From NCBI GenBank assembly GCA_026419785.1, contig JAODTK010004555.1, positions 210,001-274,000 on the forward strand: a stretch of DNA of 64,000 nt, in the 5' to 3' direction. The notes below the pieces were generated by a model. The model saw only the letters and a list, made by a program, of their open reading frames with translations. It was not told the DNA's origin and searched no databases. The first letter of the stretch is position 1. The number at the start of each line of letters is the position of its first letter. This stretch comes from Sclerodactyla briareus. Its lineage: Eukaryota; Echinodermata; Holothuroidea; Dendrochirotida; Sclerodactylidae. Of the stretch, positions 47,318-58,249 are shown in pieces. Position numbers and translations under genes: made by a program.

Positions 47318-48511
47318 ATATCACTTATGATGCGTACGGGCTGCATCCGCATAGCGGTATATGCTGTACGAAGTTCGCGACCCACGAGCTATCAGATAGA
47401 TTGCTTGCATAAGGGATCCCCCTATTCGCGCGTAAGGATAGCGTAGGATTGTGGGGGAAGGAGGAAGTTAGAGGGAAGTACCTACGAGTAGGGGATTTTT
47501 GCCAGGTATGTAGATCGTGAATTGAGTAGGGGTGATAAGTTGAAGCCAACTGTTTACGTTTTGCTAGGGTAATTGAGGACGGTGCAAGTGGGGAGAATGA
47601 TTTAGTCTGTTGTTGTTGTTCTCCTTTGGCTAAAGTAGTTTCAGTGACGTACATGAGTTCTGAGTTTCTTCCCGACCCTTCCCTACTAAACTGAACTAAA
47701 CTATACATCACTTCATCATGGAATCTATCGAACCATTCTATCCTCGAATCTGGTGGACGGTACACAGTGAGGAGATTTCGAATGTTGGGCGAAAAGAATT
47801 ATATCCAGAATGCTTTCATATTTACGATTTCGTGATCACATCTTGTACCATTAGTGGTTTCGTGCTCCAGTTATGTTCTTCTTTTCTATCCTATGCGTAA
47901 TGTGCTTCATCTTGGGGGGGTGTTGAATGTTATTATTCATAAAAATGTGAAAAATCTGGAAAACATTATCTCGTTTTAAAATCCTGAAAGTTGGTCATAT
48001 TTTGTTATGAAGTTGAGTTATGTTGATATACTTTTTACGTCTATTTTCATTTTTACTTGTTGACCGAGACAGCGTCACTGATGACAGTTGCCCGAGATCA
48101 GGCCCCGAACACCAGGTTGACCAAGGCGATGGTCGTAGTATACAATACACCTACTACCAATAGTATTATTAATATGAATAATTATTAAAACATGAATAAT
48201 GATAAAATAAATGATAATATAATTAATAATATAAACAATAAATTATAAATAATTATAATATTATTTGAAACCCAATATGATAACATAATAATATCATGAA
48301 TAACGATGATAAAAATATTTGTAACATACAGATATAAGAGTGTAACACTGGCTGATTTTTTTAGGCATACGATCACAGGAACATGCCTGCTTTATTTATT
48401 TCGAATTTCGGCGGTGAGTTGCAGGGTAAGTTTACTGCAGGATTCACTCCTCATATTTTTTACAGGTTGCACAACTGACGATAATAACGGTTTCCTTTAC
48501 TTTTTAACCAG
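47318..48511 (+). other. Left part of inverted-repeat spacer
   Basis: It holds a LINE 3' fragment (separate entry), an AT-rich stretch with AAT/ATA repeats at about 48,150-48,300, and otherwise unrecognised intron. I looked for a missing B-type EGF exon here and found none. Confidence 0.5.
47430..47702 (+). mobile_element. 3' end fragment of a CR1/Jockey-like LINE
   Basis: Its last 100 bases (TTGTTGTTCTCCTTTGGC ... CTTCCCGACCC ... TACTAAACTGAACTAAACT) resemble the 3' end of the element at 39.7-41.1 kb, including the A-C-T-G-A-A-C-T-A-A-A-C-T tail. No RT part remains. Confidence 0.6.
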
Positions 48512-48632
48512 AAATACCCTGCCCCGAAGAAGCGATGAATTATCAGGGTGTATCTCTTACCTTTCCAACTACTGGAACATGGAGAGACAAAGCGTATCAG
48601 ATGAAACTTGCGGACAATTTGGGAATGAATGA
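48512..48632 (+). CDS. Stalk exon, hormone-receptor-like segment before the GAIN domain
   Basis: Behind a TTAACCAG acceptor the sequence reads, after a split GAA codon, I-P-C-P-E-E-A-M-N-Y-Q-G-V, L-T-F-P-T-T-G-T-W, then R-D-K-A-Y and M-N-E to a possible GTATGT donor. C-P...G-V-x-L-T-F-P-x-T is the usual start of the short domain between EGF repeats and the GAIN domain in adhesion GPCRs. It accepts phase 1, as required after an EGF exon, and leaves phase 2. The open frame runs past the donor to a TAA at about 48,715. It lies in the spacer of the inverted satellite repeat. Family assignment is moderate because the domain is short. Confidence 0.65.
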
Positions 48633-49122
48633 GTATGTTGACAGTCAATATAAACCAGACACCTTCTCACCTCCTCAATACGGGAACTACACATTTATAT
48701 CAGCAGTGCACGCATAAACCTTCTCGTTACCCATAGTACACTCAAACAAACACGTTTCACGAGAACACTGTACCGAAGAACTTTGACCTTCCTATAGAAT
48801 AATGCCGGAAGTTTCCAGTAGAACGAATTGCATTTCTCAAATCTTGTCTTCTATCTTCTAACTAAGAATTCGCGGTGTTCAGAGCTCCACGACGTCTCAG
48901 TCTCTGTTTTTCCATACGAGACGGACGAACGGACTGGATGGATAGTGGCTAGATCTGCAATATGGCGTACAATATACATTTCTGGAAATTTGTTATCCGC
49001 TTTGGACCTCCCTCAGCCAAATTTGATAAGAACATCGAATTTTAGGAAGATGGTACGCGTTCTAGGACACAGTAACAGCCTCCTGGACCCCAGGTAGCTC
49101 CTAACAAACTGGTTTCGTTCCA
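48633..49122 (+). other. Right part of inverted-repeat spacer
   Basis: Intron sequence after the stalk exon, up to the right arm. No repeat or exon recognised. Confidence 0.4.
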
Positions 49123-51520
49123 AACCAGAAAGCCAAAGGCTTAGTGTTCTTGACTCTTTCTGCAACCCATAGCCAGACACAAGTACAAATGGGAGAGGAG
49201 CTCCAGGGAACATATCGGCTGACAAATTCCCATTTTCCCTACCAACCAATAGGGTCCTATACTTCTTGATAAGATAGCTACACCTACTTTCAAGGATTTA
49301 AGACTTGGCCTCTGGTGACCCCAAAACAATAGGGTTCCTGTACTCATCAGACCTTGACCTGACCCCAAAACAATAGGGTTCATTACTCCATCATGGGGAA
49401 CACACTACCAAGTATGGGCTCATCCATCCAGGTGGGGTCAAGTTATCGTGTTCACAAGCCGAAATGGGCCAAAATATTGACTTTTCAAAATTTTAATTTT
49501 TTCTTCACGCAATTCACAAGCCCCGCCGACCTATCCAGAAACAATAGGGTCCTGTACTCTCCCCATATAAACTACACCGTATTGAACCTTATCAGACCAA
49601 CCATTCCTGGCTTATCTTCTTGTTCACAGAGTTTCAGACTATGCCTCTGTGACCTCAGATGACCTCTGCCCCTGACCCCAAAACAGAAGGGTCATGTCAC
49701 TAATCTGGGAACACACCTACCAAGTATGAGCTCATCCAACCAGGTGGGGTCAAGCTATCGTGTGCACAAGCCGAAATGGGCCCAAATATTGCTTTTCACA
49801 ATTTTCTATTTACACACAAATTCACCCCCGACCTATACCAGAAGCCAATTAGGGTTTCCTGTAAGTCCCAATAAGAACGCTACACACCAAATGTGAACCG
49901 ATCAGACCAAGCGTTTCTGGACTTATCGTGTACAAGGTTTTTCAGACCTGACCTCTGGTTGACCTCAGATGACATAACTCTGACCTGACTCCAAAACGAT
50001 AGGGTTGATGTATTCATAATGGGGAAACACCATACCAAGTATGAGCTCAATCCACTCCAGGTGGGGTTCAAGTTATCGTTCACAAGCAAAATGTGCCAAA
50101 TTATAACTTTTCACAAATTTCCTATTTTTTGACCAGAATTCACCCCCCCGACCTATACCACAAACAATAGGGGTTCGTGTACTCCCCATAAGAAAGCTAC
50201 ACACCAATTTAAAACCTGATCAGACCACCAATTCTGGATTATCGTGTTCAACAGATTTTCAGACTTGACCTCTGGTTCACCTCAGATGACCGTCTGACCT
50301 GACCCCAAAATCAATGGTCATGTACTAATCATGGGGAACACACACTTACCAAGTATGAGCTTCATCCAACAACGTGGGGTCAAGCGATCGTGTCAACAAG
50401 CCGAATGAGGGCCAAATATTGACTTTTTTCACAAATTTCAATTTTTCACAAAATTCACACCCCACCTATAACCAGAAACGATACGGTTCCTGTCCTCCAC
50501 ATAAGAACGCTACACACCAAATGTGAAACTGATTCAGACGCACCGTTCTGGACTTATCGTGTTCACAAGGTTTTCAGACCTCGACATATGGTGACCTCGA
50601 GATGACCTTGACCTGACCCCAAAAACAATAGGGGTCATGTACTAATTTCATGGGGAACACACTACCAAGTATGAGCTCCATCCATTCCAGGTGGGGGTCA
50701 AAGTATCGTCGCGTTAACAAGCCAAAAGTGGCCAAATAATAACTTTTCACAAATTTCCTATTTTTGACCAAAATCCACCCCCGACCTATACATACCAGAA
50801 ACAATAGGGTTCTGATTCCCCATAAGAAAGCTACACACCAAATTTGAACCTGAACAGACCAACCTTCTGGACTTTCTGTGTTCACAAGGTTTCAGCTTTG
50901 ACCTATGGTGACTCAGAGGACCTGACCCGACCCGAAAACCCACAATAGGGTTCGGTACTCAGCAGGGGAAACACAGGGGGGGATACCGAGATGAACTTCA
51001 TCCATCCATGTGGGGTGAGTTATCGTGTTCCCAAGTCAACAATTGCCAGATTATGATTTTTCACCAAATTTTTCTATTCTTGGACCACAAAATTCACCCC
51101 CGGACCTATACCAAAAAAAATAAGTAGGGTTCTGTACTCCCATAAGAAAGCTACACACTAAATTGAACCTGACAGACAAACCGAGCTATGGACTTATCGT
51201 GTTCACAAGGTTTCAGACCTTGACCTATGGGGACCTCAGATGACTCTGACCTGACTCAAAACAATAGGGTTCTCATTACTCATCATGGGGAACACACATA
51301 CCAAGTCTTGAGCTTCATCCTCTAGGTGGGGTCGAGTTATCGTGTTACAAGCCAGCGTTACATACACACATACATACATACATACATCACAACACCACAC
51401 ACACACACAACACACACCACACACACACACACACAACACACACAAACTTCTACAACACACACACACACACACACATGTTCATGACTGTGCATAGATCCTC
51501 TACTTCGTCAAGGAATCAAA
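49123..51520 (-). repeat. Satellite array, right arm of inverted repeat (about 7 monomers)
   Basis: The same ~315-320 bp satellite in reverse orientation; the anchor CATGGGGAACACAC recurs near 49,394, 49,708, 50,019, 50,333, 50,650, 50,964 and 51,286. Both ends mirror the left arm: AACCAGAAAGCCAA ... GACTCTTTCTG on the inner side, and (CA)n at 51,360-51,475 plus CTTCGTCAAGGAATC on the outer side. So a whole segment including its flanks was copied in reverse. Confidence 0.9.
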
Positions 51521-51576
51521 CGTGAGGAGTGTTCAATTGAATCAATGACTCGCGTTTTGGCGATCGTCTCGTTCAG

Positions 51577-51625
51577 TTCTGATCGTGTTGTGGGCTCCGC
51601 ACTAAGGAGTGTGACGGCTAACATG
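51577..51625 (+). CDS. Possible short exon at the N-terminal edge of the GAIN domain
   Basis: A 49 nt segment lies between a CGTTCAG acceptor and a GTATGT donor. One base completes the codon left by the stalk exon (phase 2), followed by S-D-R-V-V-G-S-A-L-R-S-V-T-A-N-M, ending in phase 0 as the next exon needs. An amphipathic stretch of this kind just before T-P-V-T-E-D-N is common at GAIN domain starts. The phase fit on both sides is the main support; a chance match is possible. It begins only about 55 bp outside the right arm of the inverted repeat. Confidence 0.45.
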
Positions 51626-53657
51626 GTATGTTATCTCCGATTACAGAGGTCATGAGCACCTGGCATTTGCTCTACAAGTAGTCCTTGCTTGAATATTGAT
51701 TCGACCATTTTAAGCAGAATCGAAATGGATCGTCTCATATTTTCCCGTCGAATCACGCCGCTGCTGTTCGCGTGTCATCACGACAAAAGTCACTCCAATG
51801 TGCCACGAATTGATGTACTATTAAATGACATGTCAACTCTCTCACAATAATGCTGGTCCCACACGTTTGTTTATTTTATTTGAACAAAATTTCTTTTTTT
51901 GGGGAAAAAAATACGCTGCAAAAACATCGTTTCCACAGTAGATAGGAAAGAATTTCATATTGCCCTAGCCAGTGACAAGATACTGTATTCTATAACCGTG
52001 TCAATATTGATCGCTGGTTTGAAGACAAATGAAAAACAGAATGAGGACGTAGATATGGTGACGTCATTCATGTCATGATATTCTGGGAACCCTCTTGAGG
52101 AGTTTAACCTAGTGTTGAAAATTGCCATTTGGGTCTCATCCCCTAGCTTATCATCCATTGGCTAATCGCACTTGCACCCTCGGACCTGGGGGACCCCCGT
52201 TCTACCCTGTTTACCAGTGCTGAGAATAAGGAACAATAGAAGAGCTTGCCCAGGTAAATGATGTCATCTGATAGTCAAGCAAGTAGCTCTTTTGTTGAAT
52301 TGTCACAGCAATTTGCGTATTATCATTACAGGGGTGAAGTTTTGGCCGAGCTAATCCACTACAAGGTTTCATAATAAGACAAAACTGTACAGTTTGATTA
52401 GGAAACAACACGATAGCGCTGCAGAGTAAAGTAGCGGCTATGAGGGTAACGCTTGAAGGTAAAAACTATGGAAGGATATAGTAATCCTAACGATGCCCCC
52501 CCCCCCCCCGTCCCAATGATTCAGAAGTAGTGCTTATGCACCGCCTATAATCCCGAAATGTGTGACGCGGACTTTGAACCACAATCTAGTCGATGTCCAA
52601 GCCAAATGCCGGAAGGCGACGCTCCCCCACTTAGTGTATGGTGGTCGTATCATGGAGCCGATGGCTGTTCGGAGACGTCTGGGGGCCCGATTTCGGTCAG
52701 CGTGCGGAGCAAGCCTATGTCTCATTGGTATGGGGGAGGTATATCATTTGAACCAATAACACTCCTGTCCGAAAAAATTCAAAGTCACTCACACAAAGAA
52801 ATGAAATTATTAAAGAAGAGGATTGAACTATATGAACACTTCCGTAACCATTAGAATATGGTTAAGACATAAATTACTTCTTCAGTCTTTAGAAAGGAAA
52901 ACTGGAGCCAAGGTGGAAGAATCGTTGAGCGTAAGGTATATGAAATCTTCCAAAGATCGTTTTAATTGGCTCTCTTTACTGGAAAAGTTCATTCCCAGTT
53001 CTGCCCCAACATGGCAAAATCTTCGAATGACAATCAGGCACAGTCAGTATATAAAGCAGGGTGATGAATAGTGTTTCATGGAGGTACACATTGTCTATCA
53101 TATATATTGTGCTAGCATACTTACAAACTATAATACGTAACCTGCTTGCGGACTTTCCCGGAATGCATTCATCATATGTATTTTTTTTTTTGAAAGAGCT
53201 CATCATATGGACATGGGATACATCAGTATTCATTTGTTGCACACTATTAGTTGGACAGCGTGATCCCTTGAATGAGCTTGATCCTTTTTTTTTTTTGTTT
53301 TGTTTATAATTGAAATCCATCGGTACAACCACTGACTCTGCTTAGGCCAAGTCAGCACTAATTGCTAGGTAAATTTTCCGCTTCAACTGGGAAACCTTAA
53401 GATGAGGCTTGTGTGTAAATTCCATGACAGATATAACTTATGTGGACGAGTGAACTGAACAGGTGCAAGCAACCCGGCTCATACCTCCCCACCCGGTCTG
53501 AATTGCAGTCATGTACTTGTGGGGTATGAATGTTCCATACCAGTGACTTAAAGTGATAGTAGACAATGAGATTCTCAGACATCATACAGTAAACGGGCTG
53601 TCACTAAGGCCCTAGCCGTGAGCTCTTTTTTTTTCATTTGTTCCCTTATATTTGAAG
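51626..53657 (+). other. Intron before GAIN exon 1
   Basis: Poly-C near 52,498-52,509 and poly-T runs near 53,180 and 53,287. Several short open frames exist, but none shows a domain or splice pattern I can support. No repeat family of the array is found here. Confidence 0.4.
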
Positions 53658-53804
53658 ACCCCTGTTACGGAGGATAATGTGGCTGAGGTTTCCAGCGAGC
53701 TCGCCTTGGTAACCACTCAGACGGATGATCTGGAGGCGGAGCAGGTTGATGACGTCACTGAATCATTGGAGGCCATCGTCGAAACAGGAAGCAGTTCTCC
53801 AAAT
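53658..53804 (+). CDS. GAIN domain exon 1 (subdomain A)
   Basis: A 147 nt exon, phase 0 to phase 0, open throughout, with acceptor TTTGAAG and donor GTATGT. It encodes 49 residues including V-T-E-D-N-V-A-E-V-S-S-E-L-A, then D-D-V-T-E-S-L and I-V-E-T-G: the helical, acidic pattern of GAIN subdomain A in invertebrate adhesion GPCRs (N-V-x-E-V-S-S-E-L, V-x-D-V-T-E-x-L). GAIN folds around and cuts the receptor at the GPS. Codon use is balanced and there is no damage, in contrast to the EGF array. Confidence 0.82.
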
Positions 53805-54430
53805 GTATGTATAAAATACGCAATGCATAATCATGCCCACAATTGCAATTGCGTATGCTCACAGCAAAACAGCACGAGTGTATGAATGATATTTTCCCTC
53901 TAGCGATATCGTTATGGCGTTCATTGAAACTGTTACGACTCTTTAGTAGCGAATCCAATATATCCTATTTTCGAATATCTACGTTGCTGACTTGAATGTT
54001 CTGTTTTAGCTTTGTAGAATGAGTAATTTATGCATAGTGGGGTTGCCGAAAAAAGTATCTGTACACTGCTCGGACAATACATGTCTGCTTGGTAACTGAT
54101 CGTCCATCAACACCATATATTTATCATAACATTATAATGCAAACGTGAACAGCGTATCCGTGCCATGGGACCAAGCTCGCGAATTCAGATGGATGGTTCT
54201 GCAACCCTGGTGACTGAACCGTCTGTGACATGCCTACAATTGAAGAAAACTCGAGAAACCGAGCAGTTGTAGAGCGGGGAAGCCGTTGGAGTTTGTGGCA
54301 TACATCCAGAGATGCTCTGGGTTAGTATAGGGCTGCTCCAGGCTGCTCCCGAGTTGCACAGTCTCTTCTGCTCTGTACTCGTGTCATCCTGAACTGCTGG
54401 AAACGGGACTTATAGCTCCAATCTGGAAAG
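53805..54430 (+). other. Intron after GAIN exon 1, left part
   Basis: Unique-looking sequence up to a degenerate LINE. Nothing recognised. Confidence 0.35.
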
Positions 54431-56010
54431 GGATGAGCGATACCCTGGACTGCATAACTATAAAGGGGTTACACTCCCTCTGTACCTGGCGAAGTCCTTG
54501 CTAGGATCATCTTGAACAGAATTAATTGTCAGCTGCTTGTGCATCAGCGTCCTTAGAAGTCTGGTTCTACTCCCAAGGGTCAACTGTGGATCGCATCTTG
54601 TCTCTCTTTCAGTAGGGGCTTCCTTGTGGACTATGTCGATTTTCGCAATTCCTTCGACTCCTGCGGTAGGGAGTCCCTCGATCTCCCTGTTGTATCTGTA
54701 ACAATTGGAGCCGATCGTCATGACACTCCCGTAGGCCATGGTTTGGGAATGAGTCAGGCCCAGTCCTGGTCGCTTTCCCGGAGGATGGATGCAGCTAGGC
54801 GCCTCCCAGGCATGTGCTCCCGCGAGTGACCAATGCACTTGCCGTCGCGGAATGAAACGCCTCATGGGAGGGTTCAGAACAAACAGAACAAAGCTTTCGG
54901 TGAGGTCGTTTGTGGAAGATGGTTGGATGGTTCGGGCCTGACACGTCCTCTCGCTTCACGAGAATGCTCGCCCGTCTTGTCACGCTATGGACACTCGGTA
55001 GGTTGCATTCTTTGTTCATTCGGATAGCGGTAGTGGATCTCGCGGTTGCCATTGATCACCTTGCTGTTTTGGTACCATTCAGGTAACACATATCAATGAC
55101 GAGCGTATGATGTTCTTGAGATTTCCACTCACAATTGGTATGTTGTCTGAATGTTGCCGTATACGCTTCGACCGGGGTTATCAATAACTCGGTTGGAAGC
55201 TGCAGCGTCGGGCGCGTATAGCCAATACACATGGACCAAGAGGTATGCTTGCCAGGAATCCAGATAGGTGGTGCTATCTGTTATACCTGTAATCATGCCC
55301 CTCTATTTGAAGGAGATTGAGTGGAATCGGAGCAACCGCTGTTGGCTACCATGGCCTCTACCGTCTGTTTTAGGTGAATTTGGAGATGATCTGCGCCGGT
55401 GATCCAATCGTCCCTGAATATTTGTACATGTTGTTCTGCCCTGTTTAGAGCTCTGGTGTTATCGAAACTGACATGAAAAACTGGTGTTCGTGATCGCAAC
55501 AGCCACCGGGGTTACATTCCAAGATCCATTTATTGGGTAGAATTTGATGCTATTGTGATACTACCATCGAGGCAGTCCCAGTGTTGGGAAAAAGTCTGTA
55601 GTCTTTCCGTTACAACAGCAGCATCATCGCCATCATCGGTGACTCTGAACCATGAGAGCCTGGGTTTAGTAGACAACTCCAGCTGGCATACGGAGTCATG
55701 AGGTTACTTGATGGTGGCGTTCAGCAGCCCGTCTATTTGGGTAGAAGAACAAAAGCTCAGAATATTATCTCTAATATGCTCAACTAGCTCTAATATGCCT
55801 AACCTCTGGTCTTGGAAGCAGCCTGCTCAGACGTGCGCTCCATACACTCAAATGTCGAAGGGTGCTCACGCTGCTCCGTTCTTCGAGCACTCCCATTGGG
55901 AATCAGTGAAGCGTGAACCGGGGTGACGTCATGCTAGGCGCCTTCTCCTTCGTTCTTCGCTCGGCGTCCTATCTGTGCTCTTTCCCTCTTAGGGACCATA
56001 CCATATCTGA
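54430..56010 (+). mobile_element. Degenerate LINE reverse transcriptase, plus strand
   Basis: The segments, in order, are a Y-R-G-V-T-L region near 54,460, D-Y-V-D-F-R-N-S-F-D-S near 54,630-54,660 (RT domain with F-D-S), and near 55,680-55,780 A-Y-G-V-M-R-L-L-D-G-G-V and Y-L-G-R-R-T-K-A-Q-N. The last matches the A-Y-G-x-M-x-x-L-D-x-G-V-W-R segment after the RT in a widespread LINE group with D-F-R-K-A-F-D-S. Very many breaks; an old copy in an intron of the receptor gene. Confidence 0.6.
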
Positions 56011-56673
56011 TATCCAAGGTAGGGTTAATGTGTTGGTCAACAAGTAGGTCATAGAAAATCACGGTGGGGTAAGGCGAAGACTAGATTTCATTATGACAGC
56101 CTCACTCCGGTGCATCTTTAGTTACTGGTCGTACGACTGTATGTCCAAAGTCAGGATGCTCATGAAGACGGAGATGGGAAGGGACAGTTGCTGCTTCGTG
56201 AATATGACTGCGTCTTTTTGGGAAGACATATGGCACGCTCTCTGGCAGACGAGCCTACCTCTCATGTATTGTCGCTACAAGGCTCCATGGTTGTTCTATT
56301 TCGTTATAAATATAACTCTGAGGAAATGAGGAGAACACGGTCTATCTTTAGTGGCGGCCACAAGTATTCTGACAATGGCCAAGTAGGCCAACAGTTCTTG
56401 TACAGGTGTTCAATGATATGCGAAGCATGATGTATATTCATCATTAATACATTTCAAAATGTGACGTATAACGAGTGCATTGATCCACAATAGGTTGGGC
56501 CAATCGGAGCTCTTGGTTGACGCAGCCAAACACCTCTGCGAATGTGGGAGGGGAGTGTTGGTCGCTTGCTCGGAAAAGATGGTCACGGATGCGCAAGGGG
56601 ATGCGGATTCATACACTGATATTAATTTCACTTGCCACTAAAATTTCCTCTCATCGCAATTTTCCTCTTGTAG
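56011..56673 (+). other. Intron before GAIN exon 2, right part
   Basis: No repeat or exon recognised between the LINE remnant and the TTGTAG acceptor. Confidence 0.35.
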
Positions 56674-57045
56674 GTCACAGACTCCGTGGTTGGGACAGTG
56701 AACAACCTGATGGAAGTGGATGAGGACACACTCTCAGAGAACACGGATACCAGTAGCTCTGTTGAGTCTTTGGAAAAACAGGTGTCGAACGTGCAAGAGA
56801 ACCCTGAGAACTACACAGACGTACAGGACAACGTCGGAGTGTACGCTATCAAGGTCGACCCCCAAGTCACGAAGGCAATCACATTCGTTACACTCTCCCC
56901 CACTAACGCGTCCGCGGAGGATCGACTCAGCGCGGACCTCTCCGGAGAGAACAACGTTTGTATAACAACGAGACGGAGGTAGAGACCGAGGACGGAATCA
57001 CTTCCATATTCATACCAGCGGTGGTTGTGGAGATGGCAGAGCAAG
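56674..57045 (+). CDS. GAIN domain exon 2, one frame change near 56,958
   Basis: Behind CTTGTAG the exon begins in phase 0 with V-T-D-S-V-V-G-T-V-N-N-L-M-E-V-D-E-D-T-L, the classic continuation of GAIN subdomain A, and reads on through a Thr/Ser-rich part to the L-S-G-E-N-N-V segment at about 56,958. There the frame runs into a TAG within about 35 bases. Read one frame over, Y-N-N-E-T-E-V-E, then I-T-S-I-F-I-P, to a GTAAGT donor at 57,046 (phase 1) fits the start of subdomain B. Either one indel error or a real null change. Its borders match both neighbours in phase. Confidence 0.8.
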
Positions 57046-57708
57046 GTAAGTCACTCTGAGCTCGTGGGACGGGAGTGAATCTCCGCAACAACTGGTACAG
57101 AAATGTAATCAGGAAGAAAGGGATGGTAAGAAGCAGTGTCAACGGTCAATGTACTCTATTGGTAGAATTGAGGGGAAAAAATCAATCAACAGATCCTGTG
57201 ACGGAAGGGGGTCCAGGGATTGTGCTTCTTACAATTTGATAAAAAGAGGGATGCTGTTCTCCTGCTCTTCAAGAAACATTCAACAAGGAAAATGCTACTC
57301 GACAATATTCTTCCGAGGTGTTATTATTGGGGTGTGGTTGGTTGACATACTAACAAAATCTGAATGATAGTCAGAAAGAATCCTACTTCCAAACGAATCC
57401 ACGGGCTCACAGCCTTCACGAAGCTTATATGTAACACGCCAGTGACTAAATGGTTCGCAAAACCTGACAGCGTCATGTGGTGTATATAAAATAAAACACT
57501 GTCAGTCACGTCTTCTCTGATCTGTTAACCAGCCCCGATCCCACCCAAAGAAGTAAAAGTGGGAGGGGCGCTGAGGCGGGACATTTGTTCCGGTCGACAA
57601 TGCAGGTCACATCCTAAAAGACGATGTTTTTTAATTGACCATTCGGAGCAGGTAGAGCAATAACCCTTGGGAAGGAATCGATAGTTTTGAAATGATCTCT
57701 ACTTACAG
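57046..57708 (+). other. Intron between GAIN exons 2 and 3
   Basis: GTAAGT donor to TTACAG acceptor. No repeat or exon recognised. Confidence 0.6.
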
Positions 57709-57917
57709 TAACTGCCTCCGACGCAGCCAACGTTCCCCTGAGTTTCTTCATCTACAAGGACGATAGCCTCTTCCGTACCACCCAAACCAGCCGATATGAA
57801 TACGTCAGTTACAGAGAGTTCATCGCAAGTCAGGTGATTGCAGCGACACTAGAGACTAGAGAGGTCGAGAACCTCTCTCGCGATGATCTCATCGTGGCGA
57901 GGTTCATAACCGCAGTG
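57709..57917 (+). CDS. GAIN domain exon 3 (subdomain B)
   Basis: A 209 nt exon from TTACAG to GTGAGT, open throughout, phase 1 to phase 0. It encodes V-P-L-S-F-F-I-Y-K-D-D-S-L-F near residue 9, then S-Q-V-I-A-A-T-L-E and R-E-V-E-N-L-S near residues 46-60. These are hallmark beta-strands of GAIN subdomain B (F-x-x-Y-x-x-x-x-L-F; V-I-A-A-T; V-x-N-L-S). It leads straight to the GPS exon and is undamaged. Confidence 0.9.
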
Positions 57918-58249
57918 GTGAGTACCACCATTTGATAATGTCAACGACACATTTCCACCAAGAATAAAACCCTACCAGATTTCCCCTTCTTGAATATTTA
58001 TGGAGTTCCTTCATCCCTTCATAACGGTGGACTGTAGAACATCTTGAAACGCGTCTCATGCATTGGAGTTCTGCTACTCATTATTGAATCTCTGTTTCAA
58101 TTTGTAATAAAAATGGGCTACAGCAGCATCCTCTCGGAATCAACCAACAATATCAAGGCCCACGAGCCAGATAGACTCGAGTTCGTACTCTTGGAGTCCG
58201 AGATCTCCAACAGGTTTAGTAAGTGTTGTCTATGGTTGTATTCCACCGA

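Noticed and set aside
48364-48413. A 50 bp exon between TTTTTTAG and GTGAGT
   Set aside because: Splice signals look fair, but the peptide has no EGF or stalk features and the A11-to-stalk phase already fits without it.
48306-48632. Open frame of 108 codons covering the stalk exon
   Set aside because: The frame differs from the one giving C-P-E-E and L-T-F-P; only the spliced exon frame fits.
52534-52854. Overlapping open frames near 52.6 kb as a receptor exon
   Set aside because: No domain pattern, no matching splice phase and no conserved cysteines on either strand.
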